From positions 1,237,739-1,301,738 of the forward strand of contig NC_063451.1 in the NCBI RefSeq assembly GCF_020379485.1: a stretch of DNA of 64,000 nucleotides, in the 5' to 3' direction. Position 1 is the stretch's first letter. Every line of letters begins with the position of its first letter. This stretch comes from Brassica napus (Eukaryota > Streptophyta > Magnoliopsida > Brassicales > Brassicaceae). A program made the translations under genes and the position numbers. Positions 12,701 to 21,609 of this stretch are shown one piece after another. Below the pieces are notes generated by a model. That model was given only the letters and a program-made list of their open reading frames with translations, ran no database searches and had not been told where the DNA came from.

Positions 12701-13895
12701 GGAGGATCTTTTCTATGAAGAGCACATCCGAAGCATCTTAGCGATGGGAACAGCTTTTAATGAGGAAGATTTTTGGGTTTGGCTCCATAATAGGAATGGG
12801 TGTTATTCGGTCAAATCTGGATATTGGTTCATCAACAACTTCAGAAGAAGATTGGAGATTCAAGAAGCCGAAGCTAGGCCCTCTCTAAATTTTCTCAAAG
12901 AGGAGGTATGGAAACTTGATACAGCCCCAAAAATCAAAACTTTCCTCTGGCGGGCAGTAAGTAATGCGGTACCAGTAGGTGACCTTCTGGTGAAAAGAGG
13001 TATCAAAATGGACCCGGTATGTCAGGCTTGTGGTTTTCAAGGAGAGTCTATTAATCACATAATTTTCCGCTGCTCCATCGCAAGACAGGTTTGGGCTTTG
13101 GCAGATGTCCCTTATTCGGAGAGTGGTTTTGATGAAGTGTCTCATTTTTCAAACTTCCACTCCCTGCTACTCTTAATAAAGAACTCCTCGGTTCCAGAAG
13201 GGGTGAGAAACTCGATTCCTTGGATTGTGTGGTATTTGTGGAAATACAGAAATGGGATTATCTTTGAAGGAAAACAAGCTAGAACCATAGACTTGGTGGC
13301 TAAGATCAGAGAGGAAGCGGAATTCTGGTTAATGGCTCAAAAGAATGAAGAGCAGGGAGTTAAGGAAGAGCAAGAGGCAGTGACGGGTGTGAAGAAGTCA
13401 TGGTCTGCTCCCCCCAATGGCTGGTTAAAATGCAACTTGGGTGTTTATCAAAACAAAGAACAGAAAAACTGTGGTGTTGCTTGGGTGTTGAGAAATGATA
13501 GAGGTAAGGTTATGCTACATAGTCGTCGGGCTCTCTCAAATACCAATTCCAAGGAAGAGGCAAGCTATCAAGGGCTGTTGTGGGCTATAGAGAGCATGCA
13601 CTCTCATCATCTCAACAGAGTTATCTTTGCCTTAGATGATGATCTTTTCATGAAGGTAATTCTAAGACCCAAGGCATGGCCGAATTATAGATGCCAACAG
13701 TTACAGTTGATGGAAAGACTTGGCAAGATCGAGTGGTGGAGGGTGATAAAGGAAGACAGAGAGACTAATAGAGGGGCTTTCGTCATTGCCCAAAGTGTGA
13801 TCAGATCAGGTTTGTCTCAGTCTTATGTAGCTACAGGTGCTCCAAGATGGTTGAGAGGTCTCTTTGAGAACGAGGAATGCGTTCCCTCTACTTAG
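9765..13895 (+). CDS. LINE 2 ORF2: endonuclease, reverse transcriptase, RNase H-like polyprotein
   Basis: A 1376-aa ORF2 without stops, starting at ATG 9765 (MSMISWNCQGLG), one base after the ORF1 stop. The endonuclease shows WNCQGLG, METKQNRDG, GDFNEI, and SDHRP. The reverse transcriptase shows [17 protein letters not shown], and HMLFADDSLLI. The zf-RVT segment (VWKLDTAPKIKTFLWRAVSN) has CQACGFQGESINHIIFRC. The C-terminal RNase H-like region starts at WLKCNLGVYQ, where the usual first catalytic aspartate appears to be absent, and ends near SYVATGAPRWLRGL. Endonuclease and reverse transcriptase motifs look intact, so this protein could still mobilise RNA. Confidence 0.92.
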   Translation: MSMISWNCQGLGRAQDLVIPRLREMRKEHFPDILFLMETKQNRDGLVDLQTLLGYDRIMTVNPIGYSGGLALMWKHFVHIDFKFVDKHLVDFKVRFGKDCFFVSCIYGEPEKSNRPKLWERLSRIGAYRKEPWCMVGDFNEIRNNDEKIGGPRRSEKSFQAFNDMLLIGEMTELPSTGNSFTWGGQRGTLSIHSKLDRGFGNKRWFQLFPASNQVFMDKRGSDHRPVLVKLINASESYRGSFRFDGRFLHKTGVQDEIKKAWLTNHPLFETKVADRLKNCRKALSRWKKKENINSRDKIKQIQYALEMEQSAMYPATLRINFLKAELIQAYREEELFWKQRCKDKWAVKGDLNTKYYHASVKANRSRRRITKLMDDRGQAHFSEAAKGEVATEYFKKLFSSANSGDFSALFEGFSSRVTAGMNEILVREVSKEEVKEAVFSIKASSAPGPDGMTGLFFQSYWNTIGDQVTKEVREFFVFGTFPLEWNYTHLCLLPKIDEPILMSDLRPISLCSVLYKIISNILVSRLKPLLVDIVSPTQSAFVEERLITDNILIAHEVIHALRTDRSISKEFMAIKSDMSKAYDRVEWGYLRALLLAIGFETMWVERVMFCVSTVRYSTLINDQPFGNIQPERGIRQGDPLSPFLFVICTEGLIHLLEKAVQSGAIEGIRFSPGGPMIHHMLFADDSLLICKASTNQAAELIKILQIYEKATGQKINIEKSAITFGSKVDDGTKGLIQEITGITKEGGTGNYLGLPECFSGSKTEILAYIYDRLKDRLNGWFAKLLSLGGKEVLIKAVAMAMPVYAMSCFKLTKQSCENLTRAMADFWWNSLEHKKKIHWLSWTKMCLAKEHGGLGFKDIQSFNQALLAKQAWRILNQPDSLFARVFKSRYFDNSDFLSAKNGPRPSYAWRSIQFGKDLLIQGLRKHLGDGRSIYVWTEEWIGGTERRRPLMKNIFVDLLLRVSDLIDHQNGCWNVEKLEDLFYEEHIRSILAMGTAFNEEDFWVWLHNRNGCYSVKSGYWFINNFRRRLEIQEAEARPSLNFLKEEVWKLDTAPKIKTFLWRAVSNAVPVGDLLVKRGIKMDPVCQACGFQGESINHIIFRCSIARQVWALADVPYSESGFDEVSHFSNFHSLLLLIKNSSVPEGVRNSIPWIVWYLWKYRNGIIFEGKQARTIDLVAKIREEAEFWLMAQKNEEQGVKEEQEAVTGVKKSWSAPPNGWLKCNLGVYQNKEQKNCGVAWVLRNDRGKVMLHSRRALSNTNSKEEASYQGLLWAIESMHSHHLNRVIFALDDDLFMKVILRPKAWPNYRCQQLQLMERLGKIEWWRVIKEDRETNRGAFVIAQSVIRSGLSQSYVATGAPRWLRGLFENEECVPST

Positions 13896-14213
13896 TTGTG
13901 GTTGGGTTTTTAGTAGTTCACAGACCTTTTATGGTATGATGATTATGAACTTGTTTTCTATGTTCGTGAGTCTGGATGTTTTTCTTAGGAGAAAGGACTA
14001 TCCGTCTGTGGATAAGTCTGATCTAAAGAATTTAATGTTGTATGTTTCCCTTGCTTGAGTTGTTCAAGCGTTTCTTAATATATCAGATGACAAAAAAAAG
14101 AAAAAAAACAAGCGAACGAGTCAATATGAGGTTAGTTTCATTTCGTAATGTATTTTTGCGTAACTTGTCGTCCAAAGAAGACATGCACAGAACAAAGTGT
14201 TTGACTTCATAAC

Positions 14214-14267
14214 AAGAACTCAAACACAATAAAAAAAAAAAAAAAAAAAAAAAGAACTCAAACACAA
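14214..14267. mobile_element. A-tract flanked by 16-bp direct repeats (tail-only retroposition footprint)
   Basis: The 16-mer aagaactcaaacacaa occurs at 14214-14229 and again at 14252-14267. Only one T and 21 A lie between the copies. This is what target-primed reverse transcription leaves when synthesis stops after the poly(A) tail. The sequence sits about 110 bp beyond the 3' end of LINE 2. Replication slippage is a possible alternative, but it would not readily explain a pure A insert between 16-bp repeats. Confidence 0.65.
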
Positions 14268-14339
14268 ATACGTGAATATCAATGTGGTAGTCTCTTTACT
14301 AGTGGTTAAAGGTTGATTATAATGTTTCAGATTATGTTA

Positions 14340-14665
14340 TGAGTAATGTTTCAGATTTTTTGGTCTTATTATATCAAGGGATTTTTTAAAACTTTTTATG
14401 TAAATATTTTTTTCTCATTTGTGTAGAGTTCATTAACATAAATGCAAGTTTGAAGAAAATACATTAAAAGAACATCGTTATAAGCCTTGACAGATAGTTC
14501 CTCTAAACTTTATTTTGAACATGCAGAAATAGGAACCATCAACCAAAACTAACCATAACTAATAATTCATGCGTTACATAACACGATAGATAAAATCAAA
14601 TCAAACGTTTACACAAAAGACAGACTAATGATCAAAGTCACCCTAATGATCACCCCAAAAGACCA
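14340..14665 (-). repeat. 3' flank of GRP gene (copy B of the duplication)
   Basis: This block matches 325-672 and is the presumed original, since it adjoins the intact GRP gene. It lies between the LINE 2 insertion and the GRP stop codon. It has no coding content. Confidence 0.7.
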
Positions 14666-14743
14666 ACAGTGTAACATCCGACTACTAGTTACTTATTCCT
14701 TAACTAAACCCTAATCGAAAAAACTCTCTAATAAAGCTTCATT

Positions 14744-15427
14744 TCAAGGATGTGGAACGATCCCACCGCCAACTCCACCGACCACGCCGTGTCCACCGCC
14801 GATACCACCAACACCACCAACGCCACCTGCCTTACCAATACCACCACCGACTCCTCCGCCTACACCGCCTAAACCACCTCCGGCTCCACCTATACCGCCA
14901 ATACCACCCACTTTACCAATACCACCACCAATACCACCTCCGGCTCCACCAAGGCCGCCAACACCGCCTAGACCATGAAATCCACCGATTCCAGCTGCGC
15001 CACCTATTCCACCATATTTACCAATGCCGCCTATACCATGAAAGCCACCGATTCCAGCTGCACCACCAATGCCACCATATTTACCAATGCCGCCTATACC
15101 ATGAAAGCCACCGATTCCAGCTGCACCACCTATGCCACCGTATTTACCAATGCCGCCAATACCACCAATGAGTGGCATTCCTAGACCTCCCACGCCAGCG
15201 TAACCACCAGCTCCGGCTAATCCCCCGACTCCTCCGATGCATTTTTTGTCACCGATACTGGTTGGTGTTGACTGAGCTGGTGCATTTGCATGCACAAGCC
15301 TTGTTTTTGTATTGTCATGTGGCGTCGTCTTGCCCTCATCGAACTGATCACCCGGAACTTGACGAGCACGTGCATGGACGAATGACATAACGAGCAAGAC
15401 ACATGCGACTGACAAAACTCTCGACAT
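14744..15427 (-). CDS. Secreted glycine-rich protein
   Basis: A 227-aa protein with an N-terminal signal peptide (VLSVACVLLVMSFVHARA) and an 80-residue low-glycine head. A Gly-rich domain then runs to the end, ending GGIVPHP. It is probably a cell-wall structural protein, as inferred for class I GRPs. Within the domain, three near-identical 21-residue units (GIGGIGKYGGIGGAAGIGGFH, 63 bp period) lie at about 14995-15170, followed by shorter GGIGG/GGVGG repeats. A single Cys stands before the Gly-rich part. A TATA-like ctatataaac lies near 15505 on the minus strand, about 80 bp upstream of the ATG. The frame is intact. The likely counterpart is At1g04660, by position. Confidence 0.8.
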   Translation of the reverse strand: MSRVLSVACVLLVMSFVHARARQVPGDQFDEGKTTPHDNTKTRLVHANAPAQSTPTSIGDKKCIGGVGGLAGAGGYAGVGGLGMPLIGGIGGIGKYGGIGGAAGIGGFHGIGGIGKYGGIGGAAGIGGFHGIGGIGKYGGIGGAAGIGGFHGLGGVGGLGGAGGGIGGGIGKVGGIGGIGGAGGGLGGVGGGVGGGIGKAGGVGGVGGIGGGHGVVGGVGGGIVPHP

Positions 15428-15859
15428 CTCTCCTCTCTCTTTTTATAGTTATTATTGATCGACTCTTGTATTGTTGAGGTTTACAATGAGATTTCTAGGG
15501 TTTATATAGCAAAATGTAAGGTCGGTGACAGTTGAAAGTAATAAATTTGGTTACGGACAAAATTAATAACATTTCTCCATGGTAAAGGCTCTCTGGTGAT
15601 ACAACTATGCGATTGACAACTGATTGGTCCACTTTTATATGTTGGTTTAATTTTGTAATTGGCTAGTATCTTCTTTTAACTCTTCAGGCACTACCGCAAG
15701 CGGGATAAGACGTTGAACAAAGATTCAATTCGTCTATCAATTAGTATAAATGAAACAAATTAAACTAAACCATAAAAGAAAATAGTTGTTATAGACGTAA
15801 TTTTATTTTATATGTATTGTATAAATGTAGAAGTTTATACAAAATTTAGCATTCCTAAA

Positions 15860-15860
<1 letters not shown>

Positions 15861-15903
<43 letters not shown>
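15861..15903. repeat. (AT)n microsatellite
   Basis: About 21 uninterrupted TA dinucleotides, in the spacer upstream of the GRP gene. The rest of 15530-16540 is AT-rich with no coding signal. Confidence 0.95.
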
Positions 15904-15906
<3 letters not shown>

Positions 15907-16908
15907 TTTAAGTAGTGTATAATATATGCTCTAAGTTGATTGTTAAGTAGTTGAGGATAATCTTAATTAGTCCCAAATCTTAATGATGGTGAAAACAAAT
16001 CCGTCGGAACATTAATTTGTGCTTGTGATTTTGAAATTTTTTTTTTTGTCATGTGTGTGCACATGGAGCCGATTTAGCCTGTTCATTAGATTTATCTTGC
16101 GTTTCATGCTAACAACCAACTTTCCAATGCAGAAAAAATAAATAAAATAGATATGCTAATTTTATTATTATAATTCTATTCTTTAGAATATGGGTCGACA
16201 GTTCTTATAAATTTGTAATATAAAACTGTTATCCAATGTAAACAGCGAAAAGCAGTTTAAAAATATAAAACTTTTGTGGGTGATACATAGGGTTAGCTAT
16301 TAAAAACGGTCGCAGTTAAACTTTTCATAGTGTTAAAATTTTAAATATCATTATAGCAAAGTTTTATAAATCCCCACACCACTATTAGTTCTTTTTTGTT
16401 TGAACATTCCAATTAATATTAGTTCTTTGCTCCAAAAGCTAAAGTATAATCAAGAGTGATTGCAACCACATGGGAAAAATAAAGTTAACAAATCCAGCTA
16501 ACAAAAAAAAATACAAAGAAAGATAGAAAGATTCACAAATCATTAGACCCTATATTAAATTATAAACCTTAAGAATACACACACAAAAAAACAAGACATA
16601 ATATTCTTCTTTTTTTCTAGGTAAATGACAAAGATGAAAAAAGAAGAATCTGAGTTGATCAGACAGAACCAACAACACTTCTGGAGTTTCTATTTTACAT
16701 GAAAGGTTGGTTTTCTTCCCCTTTTCTTGTGTTAGCTTGCGTTTGAAGCAAGCAACCCCGAAGTTGATAAAGATAGACACAAACACACACAAACAAAAAA
16801 ATGATTTTACATGACAAACGTGTGAGAATGTACACTTTTGTCTGAATATAATGGGAGATGGTTTTAAATTTTGGGGGTAATGGTACGTTGGGAGGAGGTT
16901 AAAAACAA

Positions 16909-19268
16909 CTACGAGGAACATTGACTACCTCTGCGACAAGGTAGAGCTCCAGCGTCAGAAGTAATGGTTGCAACCAATGAAGAAGATTTAGCGGCGAGGC
17001 TAGATGCACGTGCGTAGCTGCCAGATGCAGCGGCTCCTGAAGAAGTGAAGTAAGCTCCGTTCTGAAGCAAGTCTCCTTCCGATCTCCAGTTCCATCCTTT
17101 CCAGTGACTCGCCGGTGTGTCCACTCTCTTTGTCACCTATCGAAAATATTCAACATCATAATGTTACAAAATCACAAACAGCATAATGTCACAAACTCAA
17201 CATCATAACACCATAATGTCACAAACCTCTTTAGCAAAAGGATTTTTAGGAGCGGCGTAGCGGTTTCCTTGACTGTTAATTGTCGGGTTTGCGCTTCCAC
17301 CGATGGCGTACATCTCCCAGTGAGTGTAGTCATTGTTCACGACATGGAAATAACCATGTCGACACCTTCAAGAAAGTTTACCGCATTGGTCAGAAAACAT
17401 ATTTATAGAAACAGAGCATACTCTGTTTTTGTTTTGTCTTTATATTTTTTTTATATAAAATAATCAAAATATATATATATTTTTTTTTGTCTTTATATAT
17501 TACCTTGGCATTCTTTGAATAAGTCCGACCCCAAAATGGTTATAAGCTATGGTAACTTGCATAGCTCTATCCTCCGTATAAGAATCACTATGTCCGAGCA
17601 ACATAACCTCGTTGTGGTGAGTCATGTGGTTGTTAGAGATGGTAATGGCCGTCGAGCCCATGACTGCATCCACAAGCCCATCAGCGCAATGAGACAACGA
17701 GTTGTGATCAATCCAAACATGACTCGACTCGAAAATCGAAATCGCGTCACCATCCGCCATCGTCCTCCACCCAAAATGCGTCTCCGAGCTTCTCACCATA
17801 GCGTTCCCGGTCGGTCTACAGTCATGAATATGCAATCCATGGACTATAACGTTCGTCACAAACTGAATCGTTATGCAACCGCCGTTAGCGATGTGAACGT
17901 TTGCGCCACGTCCGTCGATGGTTTTGAAGCTGTTAACGATGAGCTCTTGTTTTAGCTGAATCACCATATCACGTTTGAAAACGATCCATAGCGGTCGGTC
18001 TTGGATCACGGCGTGACGTAATGTACCCGGTCTAGGGTTAACAGCGTCGTGGTCACTTGGGTCAGTGACCACGTAGAAACGCCCGTCGCGACCGCCGATC
18101 GCGTTTCTTCCGAACCCGATTCCGCAGTCCGCTAGGCGTTTGCGGTTCTTGTGCCAGTTGCGATCGCAACGCCAGCAATCGTCGATGGGGTTGCCTGTTC
18201 CGCAAGTAAAGTAACCCAGCTTCCTCCTCTCGGTATGGTTTCTTACACTCCTGTATGAATCATACCCGGTTTCATTATGTACTTAAAATAAATATTTTTT
18301 AAAAAATCACATTGGGACATGTGCACATGACATGGTGGACGATAGATACTTATGTACTTTTAAGATTTTTTTTCATAGACGTGTGTCGGTGTTAGGTTGT
18401 TTGGCTAAGATTCTAGAGGTAAACGGCGTTACAGAGAACCGTTAAATAAGGACAAACGTAAATGTGTAATAAATTGAAATAACAATAGTACTTACATTTC
18501 AGCCAAGGCGAGAACTTCGTCCGCTACTTCATCTGGATTCGTCACTGCGTGTTTGTTCCATTCGATTTGGTCCGATCTAAAGAAGAATATAGAAATCTAA
18601 AATTGAGAATCTAGATAAAAGTATAAAACTAATGGTTGACCTTAATTCATAGACTTTATAGTAATGTTCACTGGAGAGTGCACACACTACAGTTAAGACT
18701 TAAAGGGACGTGCTATTATATGACGTAAATAACCCTAGCAGACAGTTCCGACAGCGGCATTGTGTAAGGCTAAAACCGGTAAATTACTCTAAACAGAGTC
18801 AAGTGTACCTACACAATAGCGTTGACTCATGCGTGTATGCAAGCTAAAAAGCGGAATGTACGGTCTAGATCGCGTTAGATCTGAATCGCAGAACAAAATT
18901 CAATGGCTCAAGTTATTAATTATCCTGGTTCTGCTGCTAATTTTGTCGGCTGAAAAAAAAAATTAAACAGTAAAAACAAATGATATTTTATAATTCTTTT
19001 TGGGAAATTTTCTTAGAAATCTTGGGGAAATTTATGTAGTACGAGAATGAAAACATGTAAACAAATTACTAATGTAAAACATATGATGAAAATAAATCTT
19101 CTTCTCTGTGTCTATATAAATCTCGTGAGAAAGAAAAAAACAGAGAGGTGTATGGATAAAGAAAGACTTGGAGAGAGATGAGATCTTGTCGTGTGTTTTG
19201 TTCTCCATTGCTCCGACGAAGAAGAATAGACACATCATAGCTAAAATCCATGTCGGAAGAACCGTCAT
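16909..19268 (-). CDS. Pectate lyase, polysaccharide lyase family 1
   Basis: Secreted enzyme that cleaves de-esterified homogalacturonan in the cell wall by beta-elimination and needs Ca2+. Five exons read 19268-19168, 18576-18496, 18250-17504, 17365-17227 and 17136-16909. All junctions are GT-AG and the joined frame is exactly 431 aa. A signal peptide ([13 protein letters not shown]) precedes an N-terminal extension ([18 protein letters not shown]), then the family start [13 protein letters not shown] (79-90). Calcium and catalytic motifs are present: ADGDAISIF (226-234), [16 protein letters not shown] (240-255), VMLLGH (276-281) and RMPRCR with the catalytic-type Arg (307-312). The exon 1 donor (AA|GTCTTT) is weak but needed for the frame. 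A TATA-like ctataaat lies near 19350. The likely counterpart is At1g04680. Confidence 0.93.
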
Positions 19269-19449
19269 TAGAGCAGAGTGTTTGTCGTTTTCCGAAAGAA
19301 TTAGAGCGGAGTGAGAGTTATAAAAGACAGTGAGTGTACGAGCTTGGAGATTTATAGAATATGGAGAGGCCAAAAAAAGAAGACGACACGCAAAAGAGAC
19401 GTTAAGACGGCCGTCATGTATCTATACGATACGACGTCGTGTACACAAT

Positions 19450-20755
19450 TTGATTCTTCGTTTTGCCTTTTTAACGTGATTAGTTGTTAACTCCATCTCT
19501 TTATTTACAGCTCTAGCCTCCACTAACTGCTCAAGTGTGTGATTAACAGACATTGCATGCTTTAATGCATTTTGATCAAAAGTCTATATATGATAAAAAA
19601 AATTTCATAACTCAATTATATAAAACTTGCAACACATGGATAATGTATATTGAAGGGATTTGAACCTATCAATTATAATGCCAAATCTTATTACTGAGTT
19701 AACCAGAGAGTAAGTAAGAAGTCAGATTCCACAAAATTTAGATGATTGATTAACAATAAAATTAATCTTACTCATTAGAATTTAGTTAGATGTTATTCTA
19801 ACTAAAAAGAAAATTACATCAAAAACACAATATTCATTAATCAAATCATTTGCTAAAATTGTATATATCCTGTCGATATATACTTGATTAATTAGCTTAT
19901 GCGTAGTTATAAGTTCATATAAATGACTATGAATTTTTAAAGAATATAAAATGAGTTGGTAATCGACTAACTATTGATCTATCATTTATGAATAACTGAG
20001 TAACTTCAAATATGAGTGAAGCAAAAGAACAAGTTGATTGGCTTCTAACTGATGCTTTCACTTTCGCATCAACAACATGTGATGATGTGAATATTACTTG
20101 AGCAGAATATTACGGAAACCAGTTGTCATAGTTTCTTGCTGAATTGGCGGGTACTATCCTTTGATTTCCGATGGCGTAAATCACGGCTTGTAAAGAAAGA
20201 AAAATCCACGTAGAACTTAAAGAATACGCGTTGAGTCATTGACTAACCCATCCAAAGAAGTTTCAATCTGTTCTCACTATATTAGTTGGAAACTGGGATG
20301 CTCAATAAATTTGGTCAAAACGATTAAAGCAGACTGGAAACTGTATTGTGAAAACGAATTCAAAGCAAATTGAAACAAAAATAAATCATATTCCATACCG
20401 AACTGAAAAAAAGAAAAGAAAAAAACAATGATATAACTTTTCCTTCTAATCAATCATAGATATATTTTGTACAAATTAGTATAAATTTATTTTAAAGCAT
20501 ATTTCTATATACAAAATTATAATTATATGATGTATACCATGTGTTTTCATCATGGGAGAGGTTGGAAGGGTGGTAACTGTTAATTATTGAAACTTTTTTT
20601 TGTTACACTTTTACTGCTTAAATTACTTTTGTAAAAGTGCAAAAAGGTATAATTAAAGAGAAAGATCTTGTTGGGGCGAAATGTTTGGTTAGGCCAAAAC
20701 TCGCGGGTCAAATTGGATCGTAGTCACTTTTATTTTACTTAACGTTTTTATCTCT
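19450..20755. other. AT-rich intergenic spacer
   Basis: No gene, repeat boundary or RNA was recognised here. One weak tRNA-like patch on the minus strand near 19640-19720 was rejected. Confidence 0.6.
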
Positions 20756-20764
20756 TTTTATTTT

Positions 20765-21600
20765 GGATTTTTAAAGTTAAAACCCCCCAACTAAATTTGT
20801 TTTAGGTAAAAATCTTCAAACTAAGTATTTAATGAAAAAACTCTCAAACTAACGTTATTTAATGAATTAAACCCTAACAGGTCATAATTACCATTACTAC
20901 CGGTAAATTTTTAATTTAGCGGTTTCTACATTAAGTAAACATAGTTAAGGAGTTTTACCATAAAAATTTAAAAACAAAATAATCAAAATTTTATAATATT
21001 ATTTAAAAATTAGTAACTTTTTTTTGACAACATAAGCGAAAACTAAGTAACTGGACCGTGCGATTCAGAAAGCCAAACCGAAAGTATTGAATCGACATAT
21101 AACATAGCTGAAGGAGAACTCCTCGCACCACTTGCAAGCTTGTCCGCCATAGTATTTTGTGCTCTTGCAATATATCTGATCCGGAAGTTAGGGAAGAAAG
21201 TCTTACTGCGTCTAAATTCTTTATATAATTTTTGTTATATTTTCTCGGTTTTTACATTTTTAATTTATACATATATAACATTGATGTTAAAAACACATCA
21301 AACTCATATATTTACAAAAAAAAATTAAAAATGATAATTTTGAAAATTTAAGTTACTAATTTTTAGATAATATTATAAAATTTTGATTTTTTTTTTATTT
21401 TTAATGGTAAAGCCCCTCAACTATGTTTACTTAATGTATAAACCCGTAAACTAAAGATTTACCAGTAGTATTGGTAATTATGACATGTTAGGATTTACTT
21501 CATTAAATAAAGTTAGTTTGGAGGCTTTTACGTTAAATACTTAGTTCCAGGATTTTTACCCAAAACAAACATAGTTGAGGGGTTTTAACGGTAAAAATCC
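20765..21600. mobile_element. Non-autonomous Mutator-like element with ~255-bp inverted repeats
   Basis: Two long arms, about 20765-21018 and 21340-21600, are imperfect inverted copies of each other. Each starts ggattttta at the outer end, with shared blocks such as gtcataattacca and aaaattttataatatta. The outer ends are flanked by the 9-mer ttttatttt at 20756-20764 and 21601-21609. A 9-bp duplication with long terminal inverted repeats is the signature of Mutator-like elements. There is no transposase gene. The 9-mer is low in complexity, so the duplication alone is not decisive. Confidence 0.72.
21018..21210 (-). pseudogene. LINE ORF2 3' end (RNase H tail) inside the Mutator-like element
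   Basis: The minus strand reads a C-terminal fragment, RYIARAQNTMADKLASGARS through SVWLSESHGPVT, to a TAG at 21045-21043. A short trailer and an A8 run at 21025-21018 follow. The ARAQN.xADKLA pattern is the end of the RNase H domain of plant LINE ORF2 proteins, and the trailer with A-tail fits a LINE 3' end. It sits between the two arms of the Mutator-like element, so it was inserted into or captured by it. The 5' limit is uncertain. Confidence 0.7.
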
Positions 21601-21609
21601 TTTTATTTT

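Larger units (their letters stand above)
8024..14106 (+). mobile_element. Full-length LINE (non-LTR) retrotransposon, element 2, nearly intact
   Basis: A second L1-type element, about 6.1 kb, on the same strand as element 1. It is flanked by an 18-bp perfect duplication, aacaagcgaacgagtcaa, at 8006-8023 and 14107-14124. It ends in an interrupted A-tail (caaaaaaaagaaaaaaaa). The leader at 8024-8320 precedes ORF1 (8321-9763, one TAG) and an uninterrupted 1376-codon ORF2 (9765-13895). The perfect target duplication and nearly open frames point to a recent insertion. It is only distantly similar in sequence to element 1, so the two belong to different subfamilies. Confidence 0.94.

Noticed and set aside
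14752..15171. Plus-strand His/Arg/Tyr-rich frame opposite the GRP gene
   Set aside because: It is the complement of Gly codons in the GRP repeat; low-complexity composition gives an artificial open frame.
19640..19720. tRNA- or SINE-like patch on the minus strand containing ggttcaaatccc
   Set aside because: Only the T-arm-like phrase fits. I could not pair acceptor, D and anticodon arms, and no A-tail or target duplication is present.
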